Positions 1 through 10,035 of a stretch of 64,000 bases of DNA are shown piece after piece. The notes beneath the pieces were generated by a model. It searched no databases, had not been told where the DNA came from, and worked only from the letters and a program-made list of their open reading frames with translations. This stretch comes from Alphaproteobacteria bacterium. Its GTDB lineage: Bacteria > Pseudomonadota > Alphaproteobacteria > UBA828. Location of the stretch: the NCBI GenBank assembly GCA_022820945.1, contig JAJEEP010000140.1:39390-103389 (forward strand), given 5' to 3'. Every line of letters begins with the position of its first letter. The first letter of the stretch is position 1. The position numbers and the translations under genes are program-made.

Positions 1-1
1 C

Positions 2-1282
2 GAAAGCCAGCGCGCCGCCGCCGGCGAAATCGCAGACGACCTCGCGAAGGAGCGCCGCATGCTTCGCCTGCTGCAGGGCGATGTCGGCAGCGGCAAGACC
101 GTGGTGGCGCTCTACGCCATGCTGGTCGCGGTGGAGGCCGGCGCGCAGGCCGCGCTGATGGTGCCGACCGAGCTGCTGGCGAACCAGCACGCGGAAACGC
201 TCGGCGCGCTGCTGGAAGGCAGCGGCGTCGCGCTTGCCCTGCTCACGGGACGGGAGAAGGGGCGCGCCCGCGAGCGGACCCTGGCGGCGCTCGCCGCCGG
301 CGAGGTCGATATCCTGGTCGGCACACACGCGCTGTTTCAGAAGGGGGTAGACTTCAAGGACCTCGCGCTGGCCGTGGTCGACGAGCAGCACCGCTTCGGC
401 GTTCACCAGCGCATGTTGCTCGCGCGCAAGGGGCCGGCGGCGGACCTGCTGGTGATGACCGCGACCCCGATCCCGCGCTCGCTGGTGCTCACCGCCTACG
501 GCGACATGGACGTCTCGCGCATCGAAGGGCGGCTGCCGGGCCGGGCCGCCGTCGCCACCCGCGCCATGCCGCTGGAGCGGCTGGAGGAGGTCGTCGCCGC
601 CGTGCGCCGTGCGCGCGGCGCCGGCGCCAAGGTCTACTGGGTCTGCCCGCTGGTGGAGGACTCGGAGGCCGTGGACCTCGCCGCCGCGACCGACCGTCAC
701 GCCAGGCTGGCCGAGGCCTTCGGCGCCCGCGTCGCGCTGATCCACGGCCGCATGAAGGGGCCGGAGAAGGACGCCGCCATGGCCGCCTTCGCGGGCGACG
801 GCGCCGACATCCTGGTGGCGACGACGGTGGTCGAGGTGGGCGTGGACGTGGCCGCGGCCACCATCATGATCGTCGAGCACGCGGAGCGATTCGGCCTCGC
901 CCAGCTGCACCAGTTGCGCGGGCGGGTCGGGCGCGGGGCGAAGCCGGGCACCTGCCTGCTGCTCTACGCAGCACCCCTGGGCGAGACCGCGCGGGCGCGG
1001 CTCAACATCCTGCGCGAGACCGACGACGGCTTTCGCATCGCCGAGGAGGACCTGCGGCTCCGGGGCGCCGGCGAGCTGCTAGGCACACGCCAGAGCGGGA
1101 TGCCGGCCTTCCACCTCGCCGATCTCGCGGTGCACGAAGAGCTGCTCGCGGTCGCGCGCGACGACGTGCGCCTGGTGCTGGAGCGCGACCCGGAGCTGGA
1201 AGCCGAGCGCGGCCAGGCGCTGCGCACGCTGCTCTACCTGTTCGAGCGCGACATGGCGGTGCGCTACCTGCGCTCGGGCTAG
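2..1282 (+). CDS. recG: ATP-dependent DNA helicase RecG, 3' part (5' end outside window)
   Basis: RecG unwinds and reverses stalled replication forks and branch-migrates Holliday junctions. The frame is open from base 2, so the gene starts upstream; an internal ATG at 59 is not the start because homology continues before it. Visible in order are a Walker A box (GDVGSGKT), the RecG-type DEQH box followed by RFGV, the MTATPIPRSL motif III, a helicase C domain with VVEVGVDV, and QLRGRVGRG (motif VI). The end AVRYLRSG is typical for alphaproteobacterial RecG, so the C-terminus looks intact. The wedge domain is missing from view. The stop codon is followed with no gap by a decayed insertion element; the small gene usually found downstream of recG in this class is not there. 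Confidence 0.95.
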   Translation, partial: ESQRAAAGEIADDLAKERRMLRLLQGDVGSGKTVVALYAMLVAVEAGAQAALMVPTELLANQHAETLGALLEGSGVALALLTGREKGRARERTLAALAAGEVDILVGTHALFQKGVDFKDLALAVVDEQHRFGVHQRMLLARKGPAADLLVMTATPIPRSLVLTAYGDMDVSRIEGRLPGRAAVATRAMPLERLEEVVAAVRRARGAGAKVYWVCPLVEDSEAVDLAAATDRHARLAEAFGARVALIHGRMKGPEKDAAMAAFAGDGADILVATTVVEVGVDVAAATIMIVEHAERFGLAQLHQLRGRVGRGAKPGTCLLLYAAPLGETARARLNILRETDDGFRIAEEDLRLRGAGELLGTRQSGMPAFHLADLAVHEELLAVARDDVRLVLERDPELEAERGQALRTLLYLFERDMAVRYLRSG

Positions 1283-1925
1283 CAGTCTGTCGGACTTTGG
1301 GGTCGGATTGCGACTATGAGCGATGTGGCCGTCGTTTGCCGGCGGCACGCTTGAGGTTGGATGAGACGGCGGGCTTGCGGTTGGGGTGATCGCCGGAACG
1401 TCGTTCTCCGGTACTGCCGGGCTGTGTCGACGCATTTACATCGAGACAACGGGCCAGAAACGCCGTCATGACGCCAGGGACAGCGTCAGCTTGTGCAGGC
1501 GCTTGCAGTTGTAGGCCAGCGCCACCAGGTCCCACTCGCCCGCCACCTTGGCGAGGCCGCGCAGCGAGAAGCGGGTGAAGCCGAGAACCGCCTTGATGAC
1601 GCCGAACACCGGCTCGACGGTTTGCCGGCGCAGCTTATAGAGAGCACGGCTCTCTTCGCTGGCCAGCTTCTCCGCCATCGTCTTCAACCACTCGGCCTTG
1701 GGCTCCCTCGGCGCCGCCGGCTTGGCCGGGCGGAAGTCGTGGCGCCACCGCCGGCCTTCCGAAGCCGTCGCCGCCAGAACCGTCTCGGGCCGGCCCAGTT
1801 CGGCCGCGATCGCCGCGATGTCTGCCACCAACTCGTTGCGGTCGCTGGCGCAGGTGCCGACCCGCGCCCCCACGATCAGCTGAGAGCCCTCAGCATCCAC
1901 CACCGCTTGCGCATAATTTGAGTGG
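1283..1925 (-). mobile_element. Decayed IS1182-type insertion sequence
   Basis: This stretch contains only the 3' half of an IS1182-family transposase on the minus strand plus about 180 bases of flanking non-coding DNA reaching to the recG stop. The sequence starting CAGTCTGTCGGACTTTGG at 1283 looks like the element's terminal repeat, but the matching opposite end is not present, so the boundaries are approximate. The other end fades out near 1925, about 100 bases from the scpB stop. The element cannot move on its own. It lies where conserved neighbours of both recG and scpB would be expected. Confidence 0.7.
1466..1921 (-). pseudogene. Transposase fragment, IS1182 family, truncated and internally deleted
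   Basis: The fragment reads NYAQAVVDAEGSQLIVGA, then a polar stretch, then QTVEPVFGVIKAVLGF and LRGLAKVAGEWDLVALAYN, which are the signature C-terminal blocks of IS1182 transposases. The N-terminal half with the first catalytic Asp is missing. Between GRPETVLA and ATASEGRRW the expected segment with the second catalytic Asp (ADAGY-type block) is also missing. Only the last catalytic Glu (in TVEPVFG) remains. The open frame continues upstream to 2191, but there it runs antisense to scpB and has no transposase likeness. Confidence 0.75.
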
Positions 1926-2027
1926 CGCAACTTGGGCCTAGCAGGTGCATGAGCGCGCGGAGCAGGCCGCGTTCGCAGTGGAACTTCGGGTTGGAGGGTG
2001 GTGGCGGTTCTGCGTTCGCCGACGCGC

Positions 2028-2765
2028 TTACGCCGGTCCGCCCCGGCCAGAGAGAGGCACGACCGTCGTGGAGATCGCCTCGGCGGAGTCATCCTCTTCG
2101 GCGTCTTCGGCGATATCGGTCGCGTCTCCGTCGTCCTCCTCAACCGGCAACTGAACGGGCGCCTCGTCTTGCCCTTCCGCTGCCGGATCAACGCTGTCGA
2201 GGAGTCCTGCAGCCTCCAGCTCGTCGACGCCGGGAAGGTCGTCCAGGCTCTCCAGCCCGAAGTGCTCCATGAATGCCGACGTGGTCACCCAGGTGACCGG
2301 GCGCCCGGGCGTGCGGCGGCGGCCTTTCGGCGCGATCCAACCCGCGTCCAGCAGGATGTCGAGCGTGCCTCGCCCCAGGTGGACGCCGCGAATCTCCTCC
2401 ACCTCCGCCCGCGTCACCGGCTGGTGATAGGCGATGATCGCAAGGGTCTCCAGGGCCGCCCGCGACAAACGCCGGCGGACGACCCGGTGTACGGCCAAAT
2501 GATCGGCCAGGTCCGCCGCGGTTCGGAAGGTCCAGCCGCCGGCGACCTTCACGAGCCGGATTCCGCGGTGCTCGTAGTATGCCGCGAGCGTGGCGAGCTC
2601 CCCCTCGACATCGGTGCCCGCCGGCACCTGAGCCGCGAGTGTCGCGGCATCAATCGGCCCGCCCGCCGCGAAGATCATCGCCTCCATGATGCGGCGGGCC
2701 TGGGCCGCGCGCTCCCCGTCCTCAGTGGGCTCTGCGGACGGTGACAACTCGGGTGATTCGGTCAT
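2028..2765 (-). CDS. scpB: Segregation and condensation protein B
   Basis: ScpB is the winged-helix partner that dimerises and binds ScpA in the SMC-ScpAB condensin complex, acting in chromosome compaction and segregation. The 245-residue product has the expected core: MEAMIFAAGGPI at the N-terminus, then RAALETLAIIAYHQPVTRAE and the block ending TWVTTSAFMEHFGL. A charged acidic tail of about 50 residues follows and is not conserved in the family. The ATG overlaps the scpA stop as ATGA, so the two are translationally coupled. The usual alphaproteobacterial downstream genes tatABC are absent; an IS remnant begins about 100 bases after the stop, so the tail end may have been altered by that event. 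Confidence 0.93.
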   Translation of the reverse strand: MTESPELSPSAEPTEDGERAAQARRIMEAMIFAAGGPIDAATLAAQVPAGTDVEGELATLAAYYEHRGIRLVKVAGGWTFRTAADLADHLAVHRVVRRRLSRAALETLAIIAYHQPVTRAEVEEIRGVHLGRGTLDILLDAGWIAPKGRRRTPGRPVTWVTTSAFMEHFGLESLDDLPGVDELEAAGLLDSVDPAAEGQDEAPVQLPVEEDDGDATDIAEDAEEDDSAEAISTTVVPLSGRGGPA

Positions 2766-3583
2766 GTCTCTTCCCGCCTCCGACGGAGGTAGATCGGGCC
2801 GAACGGTTCCAACTGGCGAAGCTGCAACTGGCCCTCGCGCGCAAGCTCCAGCGATGCGGCCAGTGTGCTCGCCACACCCGAGCGTGCGGCTGCATCGCTT
2901 TCCGGGCCGGAGCCGCGAGGCAGAAAGCGCTCCAGTATCTCCCAGTCCGGCGTGCTGCCCAGCAACTGAGTCAGCCGCTTGTAGGCGTCTTCCATCGAGT
3001 GATAGGCGCTGAGCTCGATCAGCAGGCCGCGAGGCTTGCGGCGGATGCGGTGGGCAGCGTACGCCCGCAACAGCTCGACGAGCGTGCCTTCGTGGAGCGC
3101 TTCCTCACGCACGGGCAGGCCCTCGGCCGCACCGGCGGCGAAGACGTCCCGCCCGAGCTGCGGGCGGTCCATCAGCCTCGCCGCAGCGTCGCGCATCGCA
3201 GACAGACGACGCAGCCTGAGGGCGAGCGCGGCGGCCATCTCTGGGCCGCTCGGCTCCTCGTCATTGGTCTCCTCGTCGGGCAGGAGCAGGCGCGACTTGA
3301 GGTAGGCGAGCCACGCCGCCATGACCAGATAGTTGGCCGCAAGCTCCAGGCGAAGCCGGCGCGCCTGGGCGACGTAGTCCAGATACTGCTCGGCCAGCGC
3401 CAATATCGAGATGCGGGCGAGATCGACCTTCTGAGTGCGTGCAAGCGTGAGCAGCAAATCGAGCGGCCCCTCGAACCCGTCGAGATTGACGATCAGCGTG
3501 GGCTCGTCGCCTGCAACACCGGGTTTGCGCGCGGCCGGGCCCTCCGCACTCGCGTCGTCTTCGAACGGTGTCAGATGAGCCAT
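2762..3583 (-). CDS. scpA: Segregation and condensation protein A
   Basis: ScpA is the kleisin that bridges SMC heads and binds ScpB. The product is 273 residues from the ATG at 3583. This start was chosen because LIVNLDGFEGPLDLLLTLAR, the family's N-terminal hallmark, follows about 30 residues later; the open frame extends further upstream only as a shadow of the peptidase gene. The C-terminal winged-helix region is also present (GQLQLRQLEPFGPIYL). The start overlaps the end of the M50 peptidase gene by 13 bases and the stop overlaps the scpB start, so it is an internal gene of a coupled operon. Confidence 0.93.
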   Translation of the reverse strand: MAHLTPFEDDASAEGPAARKPGVAGDEPTLIVNLDGFEGPLDLLLTLARTQKVDLARISILALAEQYLDYVAQARRLRLELAANYLVMAAWLAYLKSRLLLPDEETNDEEPSGPEMAAALALRLRRLSAMRDAAARLMDRPQLGRDVFAAGAAEGLPVREEALHEGTLVELLRAYAAHRIRRKPRGLLIELSAYHSMEDAYKRLTQLLGSTPDWEILERFLPRGSGPESDAAARSGVASTLAASLELAREGQLQLRQLEPFGPIYLRRRREET

Positions 3584-4275
3584 GACACCAACGCCTCCAC
3601 GCCGAATACGCCGACGATCAACTCGAAACCTGCCGCCGTCGGCGGCAGGATGATCGCCGCCAGCGGGTTGAACGCGCTGCCAAACTCGGCCGCCAACAGC
3701 GGCACGAGAAAGAACGCGACCAGCACGGCAATTATACCGAAGCGCTCGAGTCGCGCGAAACGCTCGGCATGGCGCGGCGGGAGCAGCCCGTGCACCACAC
3801 GGCCGCCGTCGAGCGGCGGCACCGGCAGCATGTTGAAGATGGCCAGCACGAGGTTGATGACGATGCCGAGGGTGAACGTCGCCTGCCACCATTCCGCCAG
3901 CGACGCCGGAAGGGCCGGTGCCACGTGAAGCAGCAACGCCGAGAGACAGGCCAGCAGGATGTTCATCCCGGGCCCCGCGAGCGCCACCAGGACCATGCCG
4001 CCCCTGGGGTTGCGTAGCCTCGCCGGGTTGACCGGCACCGGCTTCGCGAAGCCGAAGACGAAGGGCGCGCCAACGGCGATGAGTGCGCCCGGCAGCAGGA
4101 TCGTGCCCACCGGATGAACATGCTTGATCGGATTGAGTGTGACGCGGCCAAGCCTCTTCGCCGTGTCATCGCCGAGCCTGAGGGCAGCCCAACCGTGGGC
4201 GGCCTCGTGCAAGGTGATGGCGAACAGCACCGGTATCACCCAGACCGATGCGGCCAGGATCCACGCCTCGATCAC
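3571..4275 (-). CDS. Site-2-type zinc metalloprotease (M50 family)
   Basis: A 234-residue polytopic membrane protease. The zinc motif HEAAH (HExxH) lies in the first transmembrane segment near residue 24, and the second conserved motif NMLPVPPLDGG lies near residue 145 and supplies the third ligand and the LDG signature. Five or six hydrophobic segments are visible. Members of this short, PDZ-less group sit between nagZ and scpA in many alphaproteobacteria, but their substrates are unknown. The start overlaps the nagZ stop as ATGA and the end overlaps scpA by 13 bases. Confidence 0.9.
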   Translation of the reverse strand: MIEAWILAASVWVIPVLFAITLHEAAHGWAALRLGDDTAKRLGRVTLNPIKHVHPVGTILLPGALIAVGAPFVFGFAKPVPVNPARLRNPRGGMVLVALAGPGMNILLACLSALLLHVAPALPASLAEWWQATFTLGIVINLVLAIFNMLPVPPLDGGRVVHGLLPPRHAERFARLERFGIIAVLVAFFLVPLLAAEFGSAFNPLAAIILPPTAAGFELIVGVFGVEALVSWLI

Positions 4276-5306
4276 GGGGGAGTCACTCGGGCCAGCAGGG
4301 CGTCCAGCTCACGTCGGCCGGCGACTTCGTCGAAGAGGTCGGGTTCGTGCCGCGATTCCAGCATGAGGTCGAATCGCTCCCGAGCGCGGCCTTCGAGCCG
4401 GGGTACAGCCGCCGCGACATCCTCCATCTCGTCGCGGTTTCCGTTGCAGTGAAGGGCTAGATCGCAGCCGGCCGCGAGCGCGGCACGGGCTCGTTCGCCG
4501 ATCGGCCCGGTCAAGGCGCCCATGGAAAGATCGTCGCTGATGAGCAGGCCGTCGAAGCCGATCGCGCCCCGCACGACCTCCTCGATCACGGTCTTGGACA
4601 GTGTGCCGGGCTGCTCGGGGTCGAGTGCCTCGTAGCATACATGGGCCGTGATTCCCGCCGGCGTGTCGCGAAGCGCGCGAAAGGGCACGAAATCGGAGAC
4701 GTGCTGCGCCTCGAACGACGCGCTCACGCGCGGCAATACCGCGTGGCTGTCGGCAGCCGCCCGTCCGTGCCCGGGCATGTGCTTTATGGCCGGCACGATG
4801 CCGCCGGCGTTCAGACCGTCCGCGACCGCGCGGCCCAATCGTGCCACCGAGTGCGGATCGGCACCGAGCGAGCGATCGCCGATGGCGTTGCCGGCGTGGC
4901 CGAAGTGGAGGTCCAGTACCGGCGCGCAATTGACTGTGATCCTGAGTGGATGCAGGTCGGCCGCCACCAGACGGGCATTGAGCCAGGCCGCGCGCGCGCC
5001 AGCGGTCTCGTCGAGCCTGGCCAGCGCGCCGAGCAGCGCCGGCGCCGGCGGCGTCCGCCAGTGCGGGGCGCCGAGGCGGGCTACACGGCCGCCTTCCTGA
5101 TCGATCAACACCGGCGCGTCGGGTCGAGCGATGGCCTCACGAAGCGCCGCGATAAGCTTCCGAACCTGCTCCGGCCGCTCGCAATTGCGCTTGAACAGGA
5201 TGAATCCTGCCGGATCGGCATCAGCCAGCAAGCGGCGTTCGTCGGCGTCGAGCACCGGGCCCGCGCAGCCGAGAATAGCCGCCCGCGGCTGGGCGCGCGG
5301 AATCAC
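4272..5306 (-). CDS. nagZ: Beta-N-acetylhexosaminidase (peptidoglycan recycling)
   Basis: NagZ is a GH3 enzyme that removes N-acetylglucosamine from anhydro-muropeptides in the cytoplasm during cell-wall recycling. The 344-residue length is normal. The histidine-loop motif appears as KHMPGHG followed by DSH, and the nucleophile Asp is in LLISDDLSMGAL. No signal peptide is visible, as expected. It starts 7 bases after the SPOR gene ends and overlaps the M50 gene by ATGA. Its pairing with a SPOR protein places the operon in cell-wall metabolism. Confidence 0.95.
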   Translation of the reverse strand: MIPRAQPRAAILGCAGPVLDADERRLLADADPAGFILFKRNCERPEQVRKLIAALREAIARPDAPVLIDQEGGRVARLGAPHWRTPPAPALLGALARLDETAGARAAWLNARLVAADLHPLRITVNCAPVLDLHFGHAGNAIGDRSLGADPHSVARLGRAVADGLNAGGIVPAIKHMPGHGRAAADSHAVLPRVSASFEAQHVSDFVPFRALRDTPAGITAHVCYEALDPEQPGTLSKTVIEEVVRGAIGFDGLLISDDLSMGALTGPIGERARAALAAGCDLALHCNGNRDEMEDVAAAVPRLEGRARERFDLMLESRHEPDLFDEVAGRRELDALLARVTPP

Positions 5307-5313
5307 ACCGTCC

Positions 5314-6555
5314 TCAATCGCGCGCCACGAAGCACTCGCGTCCGCGTGCTTTCAGCCGCTCGCAGACCCTCTGCGCCGCAGCCACGTCGGTGAGCGGGCC
5401 GGCGCGCAGCCGGTAGAAGATGCCGTTGTCGCCGCGATCGACCGGCATGATCAACGGACTCAGGCCGGTGAGCGCATCGTCGTGGCGGCGACGGAGCGTC
5501 TCCCAGAGCGTCTCCAGTGGGCTTCTGGCGTTCGCAGTGCCGAGCTGAACGTAACGCCAGGCGCGGGGTTGATCCGTTGCCGGTGAGGGAAGCGATTCGC
5601 GAGCCGGCTCGGCCCGCGCCAGGCGGACCGGCTTGTAAGGGGGTAACGGCACCGGGTCTTCGCCTTCGGCCTGCGGGGGCGCAACAGATGCCGCGGGGTC
5701 TCGCTGTAGCACTTCTTCGACCAGGGCCATCGTTTCGGCCTCCAGCTCCGGCAATTCCTCGGCTGCAGGCGGTGGCTGGGGTTCCCGTATGGGGACTTCG
5801 GCCGAGGCCGGCTCATCGAGCTCAGACAGTCGCGCCTCCTCGGCCAGCATGGCCGCAAGCGTCCCTGGCTTGGGCGGAGCAGGTAGCGGAACCGTCTCAC
5901 TGTCCGAAATCTCGAGTTCGAGCGGTGGCGCCTCCTGGACCGAGTCGGGCTCCGTCGGCCTTTCGGGTTCTATCGGGAGTGCTTCCTCAACAACGACGGG
6001 CTCGGGTGCCTCGGGCTCCGCCGGGGTCGCCTCCGGTGCACGCACAGGTTTTTCAACTTCACTTGCATCGGGTTGCAAGGCGGCCACCGCAGGATCTGCG
6101 CCGGACCCCGCCACCGCGAGCGCTTCGGCGCTGTCGGGCTCGGGTTGCGGCGGGCTCAGCGGCTCCTCCGGCGGCGGCAGGACTCGCTCCGGCGCCTCCT
6201 CGGGCTCGGCCGTCGTCAGCGTCTCGTAGATCAGCGTGCCCTGGTTGGGGATTTTCAATCCGCCCGGATCATCGGGACGCACCTTCCAGGGCTCCGCTGA
6301 CGCGGTGATGAGCGGCACCGAAACCTCGTCGGAAGGCGGCCCTTCGCCGCCGCCCATGCGCTCCGTCACCGCCCAGGCGCCGCCCGCGAGCACCGCAGCA
6401 CCCAGAAGTATCCACACCGGAAGCAAACGGGGGCGCCCACTCTCCGCCCGACCCTCGTCGGCTTGCTCGACTGGCTCCTGAGGTACCGCTGGCGTCTCCG
6501 AGTCCGGTAACTCAGGCGCGGGCGGAGTCTCGGGGCCGTCTTCGCCGCCGCTCAT
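5314..6555 (-). CDS. SPOR-domain inner-membrane protein
   Basis: A 413-residue bitopic protein. It has a short cytoplasmic N-terminus rich in Pro and Glu, one transmembrane helix ([20 protein letters not shown], about residues 44-63), a long periplasmic linker of more than 200 residues dominated by Pro, Glu and Ala, and a C-terminal SPOR domain (about 335-413, starting [10 protein letters not shown]). SPOR domains bind denuded glycan strands at the septum. The linker is low-complexity and likely disordered. The ATG overlaps the argS stop (ATGA). The position between argS and nagZ matches other alphaproteobacteria. Confidence 0.88.
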   Translation of the reverse strand: MSGGEDGPETPPAPELPDSETPAVPQEPVEQADEGRAESGRPRLLPVWILLGAAVLAGGAWAVTERMGGGEGPPSDEVSVPLITASAEPWKVRPDDPGGLKIPNQGTLIYETLTTAEPEEAPERVLPPPEEPLSPPQPEPDSAEALAVAGSGADPAVAALQPDASEVEKPVRAPEATPAEPEAPEPVVVEEALPIEPERPTEPDSVQEAPPLELEISDSETVPLPAPPKPGTLAAMLAEEARLSELDEPASAEVPIREPQPPPAAEELPELEAETMALVEEVLQRDPAASVAPPQAEGEDPVPLPPYKPVRLARAEPARESLPSPATDQPRAWRYVQLGTANARSPLETLWETLRRRHDDALTGLSPLIMPVDRGDNGIFYRLRAGPLTDVAAAQRVCERLKARGRECFVARD

Positions 6556-8306
6556 CGCATCTCCTGCACCGGCTCGACTCCGAACAGTGCCAGCCCCTCC
6601 GCAATAACGATCTTGACGGCGCTGATCAACGCAAGGCGCGCGCGCGTTTCATCTGGCCGCTCCGCGTCGACGATGCGAAGCCGCGAATCGTCCTTTCCCC
6701 TGGTCCAGAACAGGTGAAAGTCAGCCGAAAGCTCCTGCAGATGGAACGCAATTCGGTGCGGCTCATGGGCCAAAGTCGCGCCCGCCAGCACCCGAGGCCA
6801 CTGGCAGAGCCGCCGGATCAGGTCGAGCTCGGCCGGATCGTCCAAGCACGTGAGATCGGCGCCGGCGAGAGCGGCAGGCGTGAGCTCGGTCTCGGGCACG
6901 ATCTCGGCCCCGCGACGCAGTGCGGAACACGCCCTGGCGTGGGCGTACTGGACGTAGAAGACCGGGTTGTCCCGCGACTGCTCCAGGACCTTGCGAAGGT
7001 CGAACTCGAGCGGCGCGTCATTCCGGCGGGTGAGCATGATGAAGCGCACCACGTCGCGCCCGACCTCGTCGACAACATCGCGCAGCGTCACGAAGCGCCC
7101 GGCGCGCTTCGACATCGCCACGGGCTCGCCGTCGTCGAGCAGCTTCACCATTTGACAGATCTTGACGTCGAGGGTCGCCGAATCGTTGGAAATCGCCGCA
7201 ACGGCAGCCTTCATCCGCTTGACGTAACCGCCGTGGTCGGCCCCCCATACGTCGATCAGATCGGCGAAGCCGCGCTCGATCTTGTCGCGGTGATAGGCGA
7301 TGTCGGTGGCGAAGTAGGTCCAGGTGCCGTCCGCCTTCCTCAGCGGCCGGTCAGTGTCGTCGCCGAAGTCGGTGGCGCGGAAAAGGCTCTGCTCGCGAGG
7401 CTCCCAGTCGTCGTCGCGCTTGCCCTTGGGCGGTTCCAGCACGCCGCTGTAGATGAGCCCGTCGCCCTCCAATGCCGCGTACGCGTCCTCGACCCGGCCT
7501 TCGCCGACCAGCGCGCGCTCCGAGCGAAAGAGATCGTGCCGCACGCCGAGCGCTTCGAGATCTTCGCGCACGAGGTCCATCATGGCATCGATGGCGAAGC
7601 TGCGGACCTCCGGCAGCCAGACCGATTCCGGCTCTTCCAACCAGCGCCGGCCATCGCGGACCGCGAGCGCCTCGCCCACAGGAACCAGATAGTCCCCCGG
7701 ATAGAGCCCCTCGGGAATGTCCCCGATCGCCTCCCCGCACGCCTCGCGGTAGCGGGCATGGACGGAGCGAGCGAGGGTGTCCACCTGCGCGCCGGCGTCG
7801 TTCACGTAGTATTCCCGCGTCACGGCAAAGCCCATGTGGGCGAGCAAGTTCGCGAGCGCGTCGCCCACGACCGCGCCTCTGGCATGCCCGACGTGGAGAG
7901 GCCCCGTGGGGTTGGCGGAAACGTATTCCACGTTGATGCACCGACCTTGACCCAGGTCATCGGCACCGTATCCGGGCCCGGTGGTGAGCAACTCGACCAG
8001 CCGCGCCCACCAGAAATCGTCGGTCAGCCGCAAGTTGACGAAGCCGGGGCCGGCCACCTCGACCGAGCGAAGTTCCGCGCGCTCGCGCAATCGCTCCGCC
8101 AGATTCTCGGCGATCTCGCGCGGTTTGCGGCGCGCCTGCTTGGCTAGGACCAGCGCCGCATTGCAGGCCGCATCGCCGTGTTCCGCCTCGCGAGGCGGCT
8201 CCACCAGGACGGCCGAGAGATCGAGACCGGCGGGCAGTACGCCGGCATCGCACATTCCCTCGATTTCTTCGTGAATAACTTCTGACAAGTAACTGAAAAC
8301 ATTCAT
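6552..8306 (-). CDS. argS: Arginyl-tRNA synthetase
   Basis: Class I synthetase charging tRNA-Arg, 584 residues from the ATG at 8306. This start gives the family N-terminus [11 protein letters not shown] and overlaps the dgt stop as ATGA; longer open-frame starts run into dgt. The HIGH motif is HVGH within [13 protein letters not shown], and the KMSKS-like loop is AMSKRAG. The C-terminal DALR anticodon-binding domain ends VEPVQEM. It sits between dgt and the SPOR gene, the typical order. Confidence 0.96.
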   Translation of the reverse strand: MNVFSYLSEVIHEEIEGMCDAGVLPAGLDLSAVLVEPPREAEHGDAACNAALVLAKQARRKPREIAENLAERLRERAELRSVEVAGPGFVNLRLTDDFWWARLVELLTTGPGYGADDLGQGRCINVEYVSANPTGPLHVGHARGAVVGDALANLLAHMGFAVTREYYVNDAGAQVDTLARSVHARYREACGEAIGDIPEGLYPGDYLVPVGEALAVRDGRRWLEEPESVWLPEVRSFAIDAMMDLVREDLEALGVRHDLFRSERALVGEGRVEDAYAALEGDGLIYSGVLEPPKGKRDDDWEPREQSLFRATDFGDDTDRPLRKADGTWTYFATDIAYHRDKIERGFADLIDVWGADHGGYVKRMKAAVAAISNDSATLDVKICQMVKLLDDGEPVAMSKRAGRFVTLRDVVDEVGRDVVRFIMLTRRNDAPLEFDLRKVLEQSRDNPVFYVQYAHARACSALRRGAEIVPETELTPAALAGADLTCLDDPAELDLIRRLCQWPRVLAGATLAHEPHRIAFHLQELSADFHLFWTRGKDDSRLRIVDAERPDETRARLALISAVKIVIAEGLALFGVEPVQEMR

Positions 8307-9514
8307 CTCCACAGCACCGTATCGAAGAGATTTCGATGTTCCTGAATGGCGAAGCGATCCGTCATCCCGGCGACGTAGTCGGCAACCACGCGCGCCGTGC
8401 CCAGCGTTCGCGGGCCGTCGCACCTGGCCTGCCACTCCTCGGGCAAGCATTGCGGTTCGTCGATGAAGACCTCGAAGAGCTGGCGTACGGTTCGGCGCGC
8501 CTTGCTGGCCATGCGGTTGACTCTGTGATGACGATACATGCGCTCGCGCAGGAACGCCTTCAACCCCTCGCCGTGGGCCTGCATGGTGACCGAGAAGGCG
8601 ATCAGCGGAGCGCCGTGGTGGCGAATGGCCTCGACATTCGCCGGCATCGACTCCTCCAAGCGCTGCCGGCTGGCATCGATCACGTCTTCGACCATCGCAC
8701 CGATCATGCGCCGAACCGTCTCGTGAATGCGGCGGCTCTCCTCGCCGCCCGGGTGATCGGCAGCCACCTCATCCAGAATTTTGCCTGCCAGTGAGACGCC
8801 CTTCAGATCGTCGACGGTGAAGAGGCCCGCGCGCAGCCCATCGTCCACATCGTGATTGTTGTATGCGATATCGTCCGCCAGTGCAGCGATCTGAGCCTCC
8901 AGGCCGGCGTGGGTGTGAAGCTCCAGGTCGTGCTGCGCCGAATAGGCCTCGATGGCGCCGGGCGCGGCAGCGGTCGAACGAGGCCCGTTATGCTTCGCCA
9001 CTCCTTCCAGGGCCTCCCAGGTCAGGTTGAGCCCGTCGAAGCCGTTATAGCGCTGCTCCAGTGCGGTCAGAATGCGGAGCGTCTGCGCGTTGTGGTCGAA
9101 ACCGCCGTAGGGTTCCATCGCCTGATCGAGCGCACTCTCGCCCGCATGGCCAAAGGGCGGGTGCCCTAGATCGTGGGCCAATGCCAGCGCCTCGGCGAGG
9201 TCCTCATCCACCCCGAGAACACGGCTGATCGAGCGCGCAATCTGCGCCACCTCCAGGCTGTGAGTGAGGCGCGTGCGGTAGTGATCCCCCTCGTGATAGA
9301 CGAAGACCTGGGTCTTGTGCTGGAGGCGGCGAAACGCCGCGCAGTGGATTATGCGGTCACGGTCGCGCTGAAAGCCCGTCCGCGTGCGGCTTTCCGGTTC
9401 CGGGTAGAGACGCCCGCGGCTGCTCTCGGGAAACGAGGCGTAGGGTGCGCGCGCGAACCTCGAGGCAGGCGTCGTCACGCCCGGCACAGTAACTTTGCTG
9501 GTGCTCACGCTCAC
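8303..9514 (-). CDS. dgt: Deoxyguanosinetriphosphate triphosphohydrolase-like protein
   Basis: HD-superfamily dNTP triphosphohydrolase, 403 residues. The metal-binding HD motifs are visible as [13 protein letters not shown] and [14 protein letters not shown], followed by [13 protein letters not shown]. No good ATG precedes the conserved region. The best start is the GTG at 9514, which overlaps the preceding gene's TGA as GTGA; a second GTG two codons later is possible. Length and motifs fit the alphaproteobacterial dgt type encoded next to argS. Confidence 0.92.
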   Translation of the reverse strand: MSVSTSKVTVPGVTTPASRFARAPYASFPESSRGRLYPEPESRTRTGFQRDRDRIIHCAAFRRLQHKTQVFVYHEGDHYRTRLTHSLEVAQIARSISRVLGVDEDLAEALALAHDLGHPPFGHAGESALDQAMEPYGGFDHNAQTLRILTALEQRYNGFDGLNLTWEALEGVAKHNGPRSTAAAPGAIEAYSAQHDLELHTHAGLEAQIAALADDIAYNNHDVDDGLRAGLFTVDDLKGVSLAGKILDEVAADHPGGEESRRIHETVRRMIGAMVEDVIDASRQRLEESMPANVEAIRHHGAPLIAFSVTMQAHGEGLKAFLRERMYRHHRVNRMASKARRTVRQLFEVFIDEPQCLPEEWQARCDGPRTLGTARVVADYVAGMTDRFAIQEHRNLFDTVLWR

Positions 9515-10035
9515 ATCTCGCCCGCAGGTCCGCGAATGGCGTGGAGCCGCTTCGTCGGCAGCAGAAGCGGCGGCGGCACTGCGTAGAAGTTGTTGGCCCC
9601 TGTCGCTTCCTCCTCCGGTGCGTCCACGTCGCTGCCCTCTTCCGCCCTGCGGATCACCACGTCGTGGCCAGAGCGCCGCGTCTCGCGCATGACCGATTGA
9701 AGCCGCTGGGCTGCCGCCTGGTCCCACGGCAGTGCAAAAAAGCGGGGCGTCCCCTCGATTGAAAGCCAGAGATAGATCGCCTCGTCCTCGCGCAATGCGG
9801 CTGAGAGGACCCGCGCTCCGGACACGTCCATCATGTCCAGTGAAAGCGGCTTCGGCCGTGAAAGCAGCATGGAATAGCTGAAATAGCCGATGACTACGAG
9901 AGCGGCGAGCAGGCCGACGGCGGCAGCCTTCCACTGCGCCCTGCGTCTAGCCCAGACCGCGATGCTGGCGAGAGCGGCCCCCACCAGTGCCAGCGCGACG
10001 TACAGATAGGCGAAACTATCCACCCGGCCGCTCAT
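9511..10035 (-). CDS. Uncharacterised two-TM protein of the ExbB/ExbD-like set
   Basis: I do not recognise this 174-residue protein. It has two hydrophobic segments near the N-terminus (about residues 9-28 and 37-57) separated by a short Arg-rich loop (ARRRAQW), so both ends should face the same side, and a soluble C-terminal part of about 110 residues ending in a proline-rich stretch. It overlaps the ExbD-like gene by 20 bases and dgt by a GTGA junction. The overlaps suggest it is made together with the ExbB-like and ExbD-like proteins and may be a third subunit of that complex. Confidence 0.7.
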   Translation of the reverse strand: MSGRVDSFAYLYVALALVGAALASIAVWARRRAQWKAAAVGLLAALVVIGYFSYSMLLSRPKPLSLDMMDVSGARVLSAALREDEAIYLWLSIEGTPRFFALPWDQAAAQRLQSVMRETRRSGHDVVIRRAEEGSDVDAPEEEATGANNFYAVPPPLLLPTKRLHAIRGPAGEM

